In this document: piece by piece, positions 56,442 to 64,000 of the stretch
How the letters are laid out: every line of letters begins with the position of its first letter
Position numbering within the stretch: the stretch's first letter is position 1
Assembly (NCBI RefSeq): GCF_024385505.1
Contig: NZ_JANFLT010000001.1
Location: 434,001 to 498,000, forward strand
Origin: Arthrobacter zhaoxinii
Lineage (GTDB): Bacteria; Actinomycetota; Actinomycetes; Actinomycetales; Micrococcaceae
Length of the DNA stretch: 64,000 bases
Direction: 5' to 3'
Program-made: the position numbers and the translations under genes
Notes under the pieces: model-generated
What the model was told of the DNA's origin: nothing
Databases searched by the model: none
What the model saw: only the letters and a program-made list of their open reading frames with translations

Positions 56442-58238
56442 TCAGAACGGCGGCACCGATTCCGGTTCGGTCTGCCCTGAATCCTGTTGCTTGGGATCCT
56501 CTTGCTTGGAATCCCCTCCTTGATCCCGGCCCTGATCGCGACCCACATTCGGTGACGTATCCGGTGGCCCGAGTTCCAGAAAAGGTTCGGTCCGGTAGAT
56601 GCGTCCGGCGGGTGAGGTCCACTCGATCACTCCGGGTATCGGTTGGGAGGCTTTCCAGTAACCCAGGGTCTTGAACCGATGGTGGCGGAGGCAGAGGTGT
56701 TCCAGATTCCCGTGGTCCGTAGGGCCGCCGCGCGCCCAGTCAATGGTGTGGTCGATCTCCGCGTTCGCCGTATTGACCCGGCAGCCGGGGAACCGACAGG
56801 TTCCGTCCCGTGCGCGGAGCCAGCGGCGGAGCCCGGCTGGTACTTTTCTGCGCCGTCCCACTCCCAGGATCTCTCCGGTCTGCGGGTTTTGGGCGAGTCC
56901 TGTCCAGCCGACGGCGTTCCGGGCGAGCCTGCGGGCTGCTTCAGCGCTGATGGGTCCGTAGCCGTGCAGTTCTGCCGGCTGGTTATCGGCTCCGAAGAGG
57001 GTTTCAGCGTTGATCAGGACCATAATCTCCGCACGCGGCACGATACCGCCGTCATCGCATCCGGTCCCGCCCGCGCCGCCGGCCCCGCCGGTCTCCTTAC
57101 GGACGTCACTGCTGCCGGTCCCTGCGCTCACCAGTGTTGAGCCGACGCCGCCCATGAGCAACTGGGCGAGGATGTCCGCACGCAGCTGATCCGTGGAGCG
57201 GCTATCTCCGGCTACCTGTTCACCCCGTGCTGCGGTACTCAGGGTCGTGTAGATCTGCTGGGCTTCTTCTGCCCGTAGGTACGCGGACAGGCAGGACATG
57301 CCGTCTTCTTCCCGGTCCAGGGTGACCTTGCGCTGCTCGAACGCAGTCAGATGCCGTTTGGCCACGGTGTCCGGAAACTTCCTCTCGCGCAGCCGCCTGG
57401 CTTTACAGGCGAACTGGGCCCGGGTCTGGCCCTCCGCAGCCTTCAACAGATCGGCTTCAAACCCGGGCAGTTTCTCGGCCGGAACGTTCTGGCATTGATC
57501 CAGCACCACCTGCGCATGCTGGTAGGACAGCCGTCCTTCTTCCAGAGCCGCCAGTGTGGCGGCATGGGTGCTGCAGAGCATGCCCGCTTCGAACAACAGC
57601 CGCTGCCCGGTGACCTGCGGGACATTCAGGATGGCGGCGCATTCAGAAGCTGCGAGGCTGAACGCCATCCCGGGTTCGAGCCGCCCCGACGCGGCATGGA
57701 AATCGTCCCGGAAAATCTCCTTCATCCGGTTCATCAGGCGGGCCTCCAGCGCCTGTACCCAGGACATCGCATGCGCCATCCGGGACAGAGCTGCACCGAC
57801 CGCCTGCTCGTCAAAGGATTCGAGGTTCTTCAACGAGAGTGTTCCGGTAAAACCGTCCGGATATCCTTCGGCAGGATTCCGGGCTTCGGTATCGGAAGCT
57901 GTGGGACCCCCGGAATCGGGGGCTGAACTGTCGGTTCGGAAATTGGGGGCGGTGGGAGCTCCGGGATTGGCTGGTTCGGAGACGGATGGGTCCGCAAGGC
58001 CAGGCCCGGCATCAGGTCCGGGATTTTCGGCCTTGGCGTCGCCCTCGGGGGCAGTGCCAGTGGGAGGGGCGGCATTGTCGTCAGCACCGCCGACAGGCGC
58101 GACAGTCAGTTCAGCCTGGTAAACCGACAGTGTGCAGGCCGCGCAGGGCGCATCCGCTTCAGCAGTCTGCCCTGCCGACTGCTGGTCTTTACTGCCCTGC
58201 TCTTCGGTTATTTGTTCGGTGTTCCCGAGCTGATCCAT
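56442..58238 (-). CDS. DUF222 and HNH endonuclease domain protein (13E12 type)
   Basis: The 598-residue product has an acidic, low-complexity N-terminal 130 residues, a DUF222 domain (LEARLMNRMKEIFRDDFHAA, AILNVPQVTGQRLLFEAGML, AALEEGRLSYQHAQVVLDQC) and an HNH nuclease domain near residue 490-545 (CRFPGCRVNTANAEIDHTID, WARGGPTDHGNLEHLCLRHH). The last 40 residues are repetitive (RDQGRDQGGDSKQEDPKQQD). Such genes occur in many copies per actinobacterial genome and their function is unsettled. The linker holds a glycine-rich GAGGAGGTG stretch. Confidence 0.88.
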   Translation of the reverse strand: MDQLGNTEQITEEQGSKDQQSAGQTAEADAPCAACTLSVYQAELTVAPVGGADDNAAPPTGTAPEGDAKAENPGPDAGPGLADPSVSEPANPGAPTAPNFRTDSSAPDSGGPTASDTEARNPAEGYPDGFTGTLSLKNLESFDEQAVGAALSRMAHAMSWVQALEARLMNRMKEIFRDDFHAASGRLEPGMAFSLAASECAAILNVPQVTGQRLLFEAGMLCSTHAATLAALEEGRLSYQHAQVVLDQCQNVPAEKLPGFEADLLKAAEGQTRAQFACKARRLRERKFPDTVAKRHLTAFEQRKVTLDREEDGMSCLSAYLRAEEAQQIYTTLSTAARGEQVAGDSRSTDQLRADILAQLLMGGVGSTLVSAGTGSSDVRKETGGAGGAGGTGCDDGGIVPRAEIMVLINAETLFGADNQPAELHGYGPISAEAARRLARNAVGWTGLAQNPQTGEILGVGRRRKVPAGLRRWLRARDGTCRFPGCRVNTANAEIDHTIDWARGGPTDHGNLEHLCLRHHRFKTLGYWKASQPIPGVIEWTSPAGRIYRTEPFLELGPPDTSPNVGRDQGRDQGGDSKQEDPKQQDSGQTEPESVPPF

Positions 58239-58542
58239 ACCCTCAGGATTTCATCCGGCACTGACATTCCCGGCCCGAAAAGAGCCTCAAACCGGCGTTC
58301 CTGGAAACTCGGAATACCTGTCTTCCGAACGGCACTACCTAGTCATGAAAGGGCCATTGGGTTGGGCCTGAAACACCCAGTGGTTGCTCCCGAGGGGACC
58401 TCGACCGGAGCACCGGCAGCCATCAGCAGGTTGATGATCTGCCTGCCTTCCCGGGCACAGCGCATCAACGCCCCCCACCCGGAACAGCCCAGACCCCCGA
58501 CCACCCCCGAGGACCCCCGAACAACCGCCCGCGCCGGAACAG
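58239..58542. other. Intergenic region with a G-rich tract after metB
   Basis: No gene is convincing in these 304 bp. The minus strand holds a run of G-blocks at 58471-58518 ending 25 bp from the metB stop. Short frames on both strands lack start sites and known motifs, though one on the minus strand (MRCAREGRQIINLLMAAGAP and on, near 58380-58465) might be a gene remnant. Confidence 0.5.
58488..58518 (-). repeat. G-quadruplex-type repeat downstream of metB
   Basis: On the minus strand GGGGG occurs three times at a 10-bp spacing (58514-58518, 58504-58508, 58494-58498), followed by GGG (58488-58490) and a further G-run near 58471. This satisfies the four-block quadruplex pattern. It would be in the 3' end of the metB transcript. 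Confidence 0.65.
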
Positions 58543-59688
58543 CTAGAGCTGCCCGAACGCATGATCCAGATCCGCGATCAGGTCCTCGACGTCCTCCAGA
58601 CCCACCGACAGCCGAAGCAGGTTTTCCGGTACGGCCAGCTCGGTGCCCTTGACCGAGGCGTGGGTCATTTCCGAGGGGTAGTTCATCAGGGACTCCACCC
58701 CGCCCAGGGATTCGGCCAGCAGGAACAGCCGGGTGGCTTCAGCCACCTTCCGCGCCGCAGCCTCGCCGCCTTTGAAGGACACCGAAACCATGCCGCCGAA
58801 GTCCTTCATCTGGGCCTTGGCCAGGTCATGTCCCGGATGTTCTTCCAGCCCCGGATACAGCACGTGCTCCACGGCAGGCTGCTCCTTGAGCCACCGCGCC
58901 ACGGCCGTGGCACTGGCCGAGTGCCGGTCCATCCGCACCGCAAGGGTCTTCAACCCGCGGGTGGTCAGCCAGGCCTCCATCGGCGCCGACACCGCACCGA
59001 CAGCAAACTGGATGAACCCGATCTCCTCCGCCATGGCGTCGTCGTTCAGTATCACGGCACCGCCCACGGCGTCGGAGTGACCGCCGATGTACTTGGTGGT
59101 CGAATGCACAACGACGTCGGCACCCAACGACAGCGGCTGCTGCAGGTACGGCGAGGCAAAGGTGTTGTCGACAACCAGGATCGCGCCGGCGTCATGCGCT
59201 GCCTGGGCCGTTGCGGCAATGTCGCTGATCTTCATCATCGGGTTCGACGGCGTTTCCAGCCAGACGATCTTCGTGTTTCCGGCCGCGATGGCCGCCGCAA
59301 CAGCCGCAGTGTCGGACATATCCACCGCTGCGTTGGTGATCCCCCACTTGCCCAGCACCTTGTTGATCAGCCGGTAGGTTCCGCCGTAGGCATCGTTGCC
59401 CAGGACGATGTGGTCTCCGGGAGCCAGCAGCCCCCGGATCAGGGCGTCCTCCGCTGCCAGGCCGGAACTGAAGGAGAAGGCGTGCTTTCCGCCTTCCAGC
59501 GCCGCGAGCTGTTCCTGCAGCGAATCCCGGGTGGGGTTGGTGCCGCGGCCGTACTCATAGCCGTTGCGCAGACCGCCGATGCCGTCCTGGGCATAGGTGG
59601 TGCTCTGGTACAGGGGCGGAATGACCGCTCCGGTGGTGGGATCCGGTGCCTGGCCCGCATGGATGGCGCGGGTGCTGAAGCTCGTCAT
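58543..59688 (-). CDS. metB: Cystathionine gamma-synthase (or gamma-lyase)
   Basis: PLP enzyme of methionine/cysteine metabolism, 381 residues. The PLP lysine Lys199 (VVVHSTTKYIGGHSDAVGGA), the PLP ring contact region NPTRDSLQEQLAALEGGKHA and ESLGGVESLMNYPSEMTHAS are typical. It is 72 bp downstream of a cystathionine beta-synthase gene, so the pair could run reverse transsulfuration, in which case it would act as a gamma-lyase. Sequence alone does not separate the two. AAGGAG precedes the ATG. Confidence 0.9.
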   Translation of the reverse strand: MTSFSTRAIHAGQAPDPTTGAVIPPLYQSTTYAQDGIGGLRNGYEYGRGTNPTRDSLQEQLAALEGGKHAFSFSSGLAAEDALIRGLLAPGDHIVLGNDAYGGTYRLINKVLGKWGITNAAVDMSDTAAVAAAIAAGNTKIVWLETPSNPMMKISDIAATAQAAHDAGAILVVDNTFASPYLQQPLSLGADVVVHSTTKYIGGHSDAVGGAVILNDDAMAEEIGFIQFAVGAVSAPMEAWLTTRGLKTLAVRMDRHSASATAVARWLKEQPAVEHVLYPGLEEHPGHDLAKAQMKDFGGMVSVSFKGGEAAARKVAEATRLFLLAESLGGVESLMNYPSEMTHASVKGTELAVPENLLRLSVGLEDVEDLIADLDHAFGQL

Positions 59689-59760
59689 GGTGTTCTCCTT
59701 GCGCCGGCCGGAGCCGGCAGATTAGTGCAAATACAGCGCCCCTGCGAAGGCGTGCCGGGG

Positions 59761-61140
59761 TTAGAGGCTCAAGTACGAAAGTAGGTCGTGCCGGGTCAGC
59801 ATGCCAACGGCCGTGCCATCGGACGTAACCATCACGGCGTCGTCGTCCGTCAGTTTCGCGCGGGCGGAAGCTACTGTGTCTCCCGTCCCGACGAGCGCCG
59901 GACGCGGCCCCATATGCTCGCTGATCCGATCGGTGGGCTTGGCTTCGCCCCGGAAAAGCTTCTCCGTCAGCGAGCGCTCATCCACGGACCCGAGGACTTC
60001 ACCCAGCATCACCGGAGGTTCCTGCGAGAGCACGGGCAGGCAGGAGACGCCGTATTCGTTGAGGATGGCAATGACGTCCCGCACCGTTTCGTTCGGGTGG
60101 GTGTGGACCAGATCCGGCAGCGAGCCGTCCTTGGTGGCCAGTACGTCGCGGACCGAGGCCTGTTCCCCGCCGTCCTGCAGGAAACCGTAGGAGCGCATCC
60201 AGTCGTCATTGAAGATCTTGCCCATGTAGCCGCGGCCGCTGTCCGGGAGCAGGACCACGACGACGTCGTCGGGCCCCAGCGAGCGCGCAGCTTCCAGGGC
60301 TGCCGTGACCGCCATACCCGAGGAACCGCCTACCAGCAGGCCTTCCTCGCGGGCCAGGCGGCGGGTCATGGCGAAGGAATCGGCGTCCTTGACCGCAATC
60401 ACTTCATCCGGCACGGATGCGTCATAGTTGTCCGGCCACATGTCCTCCCCCACGCCCTCCACAAAGTAGGGGCGTCCCGTACCGCCCGAGTACACGGACC
60501 CGTCGGGATCGGCGGCGATCACGCGCACCGGACCGGAGTCCCGGCCGGCGGAGACTTCCTTCAGGTAGCGTCCGGTGCCGGTGATGGTTCCGCCCGTACC
60601 GGCACCGGCCACGAAGTGGGTGACCCGCCCGTCGGTGTCGGCCCAGATTTCCGGCCCAGTGGATTCGTAATGGCTGGCGGGTGCGGACGGGTTGGAGAAC
60701 TGGTCCGGCTTGTAGGCCCCGTCGATCTCGCGCACCAGCCGGTCGGAGACTCCGTAGTAGGAGTCCGGGCTGTCAGGGGCAACCGCCGTCGGCGTCACCA
60801 CTACCTCGGCACCGTAGGCCCGCAGGACATCCCGCTTCTCCACCCCTACCTTGTCCGGGGTAACGAAGATGCACTTATAGCCCTTCTGCTGGGCAACCAG
60901 CGCCAGGCCGACGCCGGTGTTGCCGCTGGTGGGCTCGACCACCGTGCCGCCGGGCAGCAGTTTGCCCTCACGCTCCGCAGTTTCAATCATCTTCACGGCG
61001 ATGCGGTCCTTCACTGAACCGCCCGGGTTCAGGTATTCCAGTTTCACCAGAACGGTGGCACGGATGCCCTCGGTCACGTGGTGGAGCTTCACCAAGGGAG
61101 TGTTGCCGATCAGGTCCAGGACAGTGTTGGCATACTTCAT
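59761..61140 (-). CDS. cbs: Cystathionine beta-synthase
   Basis: Condenses homocysteine with serine to cystathionine. The 459-residue enzyme has the PLP lysine Lys44 (EYLNPGGSVKDRIAVK), the phosphate loop PTSGNTGVGLALVAQQ, and a C-terminal pair of CBS domains from about residue 335 (VRDVLATKDGSLPDLVHTHP, VASARAKLTDDDAVMVTSDG). The start at 61140 follows TAACGT by 7 nt, so its message is probably leaderless. metB lies downstream on the same strand. Confidence 0.94.
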   Translation of the reverse strand: MKYANTVLDLIGNTPLVKLHHVTEGIRATVLVKLEYLNPGGSVKDRIAVKMIETAEREGKLLPGGTVVEPTSGNTGVGLALVAQQKGYKCIFVTPDKVGVEKRDVLRAYGAEVVVTPTAVAPDSPDSYYGVSDRLVREIDGAYKPDQFSNPSAPASHYESTGPEIWADTDGRVTHFVAGAGTGGTITGTGRYLKEVSAGRDSGPVRVIAADPDGSVYSGGTGRPYFVEGVGEDMWPDNYDASVPDEVIAVKDADSFAMTRRLAREEGLLVGGSSGMAVTAALEAARSLGPDDVVVVLLPDSGRGYMGKIFNDDWMRSYGFLQDGGEQASVRDVLATKDGSLPDLVHTHPNETVRDVIAILNEYGVSCLPVLSQEPPVMLGEVLGSVDERSLTEKLFRGEAKPTDRISEHMGPRPALVGTGDTVASARAKLTDDDAVMVTSDGTAVGMLTRHDLLSYLSL

Positions 61141-61264
61141 GTGACCCACGTTACGTGCTCCTTCGGCCTGCGGCAGCGGGGATGGAACGCAGCGTAGCAA
61201 AAGCCACAGGCGGGCGGCCCGCCGTGCGGGCAGGAGTGGGGGCGGCGCGTGCAACCATAGTTGC

Positions 61265-62302
61265 ATGTCCTTCACCGCCGCTGCTCCAGTGCGGTCTGTT
61301 CCAGCACCGTCTGTTCCGCTGCAACACGTTCCTGCGGCTCGGGATTCCGGCGCATCCGGCCCTGCGGGCCTGGTGCGTTACTGGGACTCCCCCGCCCCCT
61401 ACTGCCTGCAGACCTCGCTGCGCATCCTGGTCCGCGGCAAGCAGGATCCGACCATCCGGCTCGGACCGGGCATTGCCTGGCTGACCTTCCTCACCCCGGA
61501 AGGCCCGGCCACCCTGAACCTGCGCGAGGAACCCGTGCCCGCCCCCGGTGCCCGCGTCCGTGCCTCCGCCTGGGGGCCGGGTGCCGAGTGCGCCCTGGCG
61601 TCGGTGCCCGCGCTGCTCGGTGAACAGGACGACTGGTCGGAGTTCGACGACGCCGCGTTCCTCGCGACGCTGCCCCGGATGGTCACGGAGACCCGACGGC
61701 GGAACCTCTCCCTGCGGCTGCCAAGCACCGGCCGTATCATGGACACCCTGATCCCGGTGGTGTTGGAACAGAAGGTGACCGTGCTGGAGGCCTACTACGC
61801 CTGGCGCTACCTCGTGACGCGTTACGGCGTGGACGCCCCCGGCCCGGCACCGGCAGGCATGAAGGCCGCGCCGGCACCGGAAACCTGGCGGCGGATCCCC
61901 AGCTGGGACTGGCACCAGGCACGGGTAGACCATTCCCGGTCCACCACCATCCTGCGGGCCTGTTCGCAGGCGTCGGCGCTCCAGCGGCTGGCGGACGCTC
62001 CCCTGGGCGAGGATCTGACCGCCAAGCTGTGTTCGGTTCCGGGGATCGGAGTGTGGAGTGCAGCGGAAATCACGCAGCGGACGCACGGGGCTCCGGATTC
62101 GGTGTCCGTGGGCGATTACCACTTGGCCGCGTATGTGGGCGCCGCCCTGACCGGACAGCGCACCGACGACGCCGGCATGCTGAAGCTGCTCGAACCCTGG
62201 CAGGGACACCGGCAGCGGGTGGTGCGGATGATTATGCTCAGCGGCTACCGCAAACCCACCTACGGACCCAAGCTCGCCCCGATGGACCATCGGCGGCGCT
62301 GA
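61265..62302 (+). CDS. AlkA-type DNA glycosylase (HhH-GPD)
   Basis: The 345-residue product carries the helix-hairpin-helix and Gly/Pro/Asp loop of base-excision glycosylases: LCSVPGIGVWSAAEITQRTH followed by SVSVGDYHLAAYVG, in which the aspartate is the catalytic residue. The upstream part (LPSTGRIMDTLIPVVLEQKV) matches 3-methyladenine glycosylase II. It is expected to remove alkylated bases. An N-terminal stretch of about 40 residues is variable. It is divergent from cbs, and a copy of the 52-nt repeat lies 49 bp after the stop. Confidence 0.87.
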   Translation: MSFTAAAPVRSVPAPSVPLQHVPAARDSGASGPAGLVRYWDSPAPYCLQTSLRILVRGKQDPTIRLGPGIAWLTFLTPEGPATLNLREEPVPAPGARVRASAWGPGAECALASVPALLGEQDDWSEFDDAAFLATLPRMVTETRRRNLSLRLPSTGRIMDTLIPVVLEQKVTVLEAYYAWRYLVTRYGVDAPGPAPAGMKAAPAPETWRRIPSWDWHQARVDHSRSTTILRACSQASALQRLADAPLGEDLTAKLCSVPGIGVWSAAEITQRTHGAPDSVSVGDYHLAAYVGAALTGQRTDDAGMLKLLEPWQGHRQRVVRMIMLSGYRKPTYGPKLAPMDHRRR

Positions 62303-62333
62303 GGGTTCGTGCCCGGCGCTGAGGTGATCCCGG

Positions 62334-62350
62334 GACCCGGGGCCCGGGTC
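62334..62350. repeat. 17-bp palindrome beside repeat copy B
   Basis: GACCCGGG-G-CCCGGGTC is a perfect palindrome ending one base before repeat copy B begins. It could extend the hairpin or act as a strong separate stem. Its purpose is unknown. Confidence 0.6.
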
Positions 62351-62402
62351 GGCGGCAACGAAATTCCACGCTCGCAGAGCTCACAGGAATATTAAAGCCG
62401 CC
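62351..62402 (+). repeat. Structured 52-nt dispersed repeat, copy B
   Basis: This copy begins GGCGGCAACGAAATTCC and ends GGAATATTAAAGCCGCC on the plus strand, 48 of 52 positions identical with copy A at 14269-14320 (minus strand). It lies between the converging alkA-type and acyl-CoA synthetase genes, downstream of the glycosylase in the sense direction. Confidence 0.85.
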
Positions 62403-62404
62403 TC

Positions 62405-62515
62405 CTCCGGACCCCTCCCCCGCGAATGCCGACTCCGTCCCGCTACCTCTTACTCCCGCTTACTCCCGCATACCCGGTTCCTCCCGCCTCCTCCCACATA
62501 CCCCGCATCCTCCCG
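62405..62515 (-). repeat. G-rich purine tract downstream of the acyl-CoA synthetase gene
   Basis: On the minus strand this 111-bp stretch directly after the stop codon contains at least eight GGG blocks in a degenerate GCGGGAG pattern. It could form a G-quadruplex or be a degenerate tandem repeat. No gene is seen in it. Confidence 0.55.
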
Positions 62516-64000
62516 CTAGGAGACCGCAGGGGTGGCGGTGCCCGCCAGTCCGCTGATTGCCTCCTCGCGCATCGCCACCTTGCGGATCTTGCCGGAGACC
62601 GTCATGGGGAAGCTGCCCCGGATCTGGACATAACGGGGAATCTTGTAGTGGGCCAGCCGGTCACGGCAGAACTCCGCAATGGCCGCCGCATCCGGTTCCG
62701 GTGCGCCGGGAACCGGAATGATGCATGCCATGAGTTCTTCTCCGTAGCGTTCGTCCGGAACGCCGATGACCTGGACGTCCTGGATTGAGGGGTGTGTGTA
62801 GAGGAACTCCTCGATTTCCCGCGGATAGATGTTCTCCCCGCCCCGGATAACCATGTCCTTGATGCGTCCCTCCACGCTGACGTACCCCTCGTTGTCCATC
62901 CGGGCCAGATCCCCGGTATGCATCCAGCGCTCGGAGTCGACAGCCAGCGCGGTGGCCTCCGGCTGGTTCCAGTAGCCCGCCATCACGCTGTAGCCACGGG
63001 TGCACAGCTCGCCGATTTCACCGTAGGGCACCTGCTTCCCGGTTCCGGGATCCACCACCTGGGTTTCCAGGTGCGGCATGGTCCGTCCCACGGTGCGGGT
63101 GCGGCGGGCCAGGGAGTCGCCGCGGCGGGTCATGGTGGAAACCGGAGACGTTTCGGTCATGCCGTAGCAAATAGCCACCTCGGCCATATTCATCTCGCCG
63201 ATCACCCGTTTCATGACTTCCTCCGGGCAGGGCGAGCCAGCCATAACACCGGTCCGCAGCGAGGAAAGGTCGTACCGGTCGAAGTCCGGCAGCCCCAGTT
63301 CGGCGATGAACATGGTCGGCACCCCGTACAGGGATGTGCCGCGGTGTGTTTCGACGGCGGCGAGCGCCCGGCCGGCGTCGAAGGTGCGGGACGGAATGAT
63401 GGTCGCGGCACCGTGCGAGAGGGCCGCAAGGTTGCCGATCACCATTCCGAAGCAGTGATAGAAGGGCACCGGAAGCACCACCCGGTCTTCCTCGCTGTAG
63501 CCCAGAAGTTCGCCGATGAAGTATCCGTTGTTCAGGATGTTCGAATGGGTCAGCGTTGCACCCTTCGGGAAGCCCGTGGTTCCGGAGGTGTACTGGATAT
63601 TGATGGGATCGCCCGGCTGCAGCCCCGCCATCCGTTCGGCCAGTGCCGCCGCCCCCGGCCCGCCGGAGTCCCTTCCCTCCGCCTCCAGTGCCGCGAAGCT
63701 GCCGGCGCCGTCCCCGGACAGGAACACGAGCGTGTCCAGGCTGTCCCCGGTCTCGAGGGCGGACCGTGCCATGGCCTCATAGTCGTTGCGCTGGTCGCTC
63801 GGAGCGGTGAGCAGCATCCGCATTCCGCTCTGCTTCACCACGAAGTCCAGTTCAGCCTGCCGGTAGGCCGGATTCACGTTCACCAGAATGGCACCGGCCT
63901 TCGCAGTGGCGTACTGGGCAATGGTCCATTCCGCACAGTTCGGTGACCAGATGCCTACCCGGTCCCCGGCTTGGATGCCGCGCAGAAGCAGACCGACTGC
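62516..64000 (-). CDS. Fatty-acyl-CoA synthetase, AMP-binding (5'-truncated by the window)
   Basis: The 494 visible residues are the AMP-dependent synthetase fold without its first part. The ATP/AMP motif YTSGTTGFPKGATLTHSNIL, the GMTETSPVSTMTRRGDS region, and the C-terminal hinge WMHTGDLARMDNEGYVSVEG followed by RIKDMVIRGGENIYPREIEE are intact, with the catalytic lysine in VSGKIRKVAMREE near the end. It resembles FadD enzymes that activate medium or long-chain fatty acids with CoA. The start lies beyond the right edge. Confidence 0.92.
   Translation of the reverse strand, partial: AVGLLLRGIQAGDRVGIWSPNCAEWTIAQYATAKAGAILVNVNPAYRQAELDFVVKQSGMRMLLTAPSDQRNDYEAMARSALETGDSLDTLVFLSGDGAGSFAALEAEGRDSGGPGAAALAERMAGLQPGDPINIQYTSGTTGFPKGATLTHSNILNNGYFIGELLGYSEEDRVVLPVPFYHCFGMVIGNLAALSHGAATIIPSRTFDAGRALAAVETHRGTSLYGVPTMFIAELGLPDFDRYDLSSLRTGVMAGSPCPEEVMKRVIGEMNMAEVAICYGMTETSPVSTMTRRGDSLARRTRTVGRTMPHLETQVVDPGTGKQVPYGEIGELCTRGYSVMAGYWNQPEATALAVDSERWMHTGDLARMDNEGYVSVEGRIKDMVIRGGENIYPREIEEFLYTHPSIQDVQVIGVPDERYGEELMACIIPVPGAPEPDAAAIAEFCRDRLAHYKIPRYVQIRGSFPMTVSGKIRKVAMREEAISGLAGTATPAVS

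Noticed and set aside
58335-58562. A possible small gene or gene remnant between metB and the HNH gene
   Set aside because: The short frame (near MRCAREGRQIINLLMAAGAP) has a protein-like look but no start signal, no known family, and overlaps the G-rich tract and the metB end. A remnant remains possible but unsupported.
62426-62788. A plus-strand frame starting in the pyrimidine-rich tract
   Set aside because: Its first part is low-complexity CTCCCGC repeats and the rest is antisense to the acyl-CoA synthetase.

Overview
The window is about two-thirds GC, densely coded and free of rRNA, phage or insertion-sequence genes. It looks like the chromosome of an Arthrobacter-type member of the Micrococcaceae (Actinomycetota). 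Pointers are a mycothiol synthase (MshD), a GlnR-type orphan regulator, an actinobacterial group III phosphofructokinase, a DUF222/HNH '13E12'-type gene, frequent GTG/TTG starts, and several genes whose start codon lies only 6-7 nt after a TANNNT -10 box, as in leaderless actinobacterial mRNAs. Genus assignment is inference from gene families and order.

Region 1 (1-8.6 kb, minus strand) is a complete protocatechuate branch of the beta-ketoadipate pathway. PobA makes protocatechuate from 4-hydroxybenzoate. PcaHG opens the ring, PcaB, PcaC and PcaD convert it to 3-oxoadipate, PcaIJ adds CoA and PcaF cleaves to succinyl-CoA and acetyl-CoA. An IclR-type PcaR closes the cluster and runs off the left edge. 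A perfect 17-bp palindrome sits between pobA and pcaH and is a good operator candidate. A small lipoprotein gene and a second IclR regulator follow (8.8-10.2 kb).

Region 2 (10.2-25 kb, minus strand) is the classic transcription/translation cluster: tRNA-Trp, secE, nusG, rplK, rplA, a double-GNAT acetyltransferase, an L10-type leader with promoter and attenuator, rplJ, rplL, then rpoB and rpoC. A plus-strand thiolase lies between rplL and rpoB. The rpoB-rpoC gap holds a long hairpin whose 52-nt core recurs 48/52 identical at 62.35 kb. It is the least explained element in the window.

Region 3 (25-36 kb) holds an aspartate-type aminotransferase, a PspC-linked two-component system (LuxR regulator, PspC-histidine kinase, large PspC/LiaF-like protein, two small membrane proteins) resembling corynebacterial EsrISR, pfkA, a GNAT protein, an ankyrin protein, YgfZ, a nitrobindin-like protein, a 35-residue membrane protein and a polytopic membrane protein.

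Region 4 (36-44.5 kb, plus strand) runs glnR, mshD, ppk, mutT1-like NUDIX/phosphatase, thyA, dihydrofolate reductase, asd and one unknown gene: nitrogen control, thiol synthesis, polyphosphate, nucleotide sanitation, folate/dTMP and aspartate-family amino acids.

Region 5 (44.5-64 kb) carries murB with two MaoC-fold hydratase genes and a membrane protein in one overlapping minus-strand set, a DUF2797 protein, a PfpI-like protein, tRNA-Met and tRNA-Thr, a soluble Ser/Thr kinase fused to a GAF domain, a DEAD-box helicase with a 0.4-kb leader, a GT-C glycosyltransferase, an amidohydrolase, an AT-richer unknown gene beside a DUF222/HNH gene, the cbs-metB transsulfuration pair, an AlkA-type DNA glycosylase, and an acyl-CoA synthetase cut by the right edge. 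Two G-rich tracts lie just downstream of metB and the acyl-CoA synthetase.
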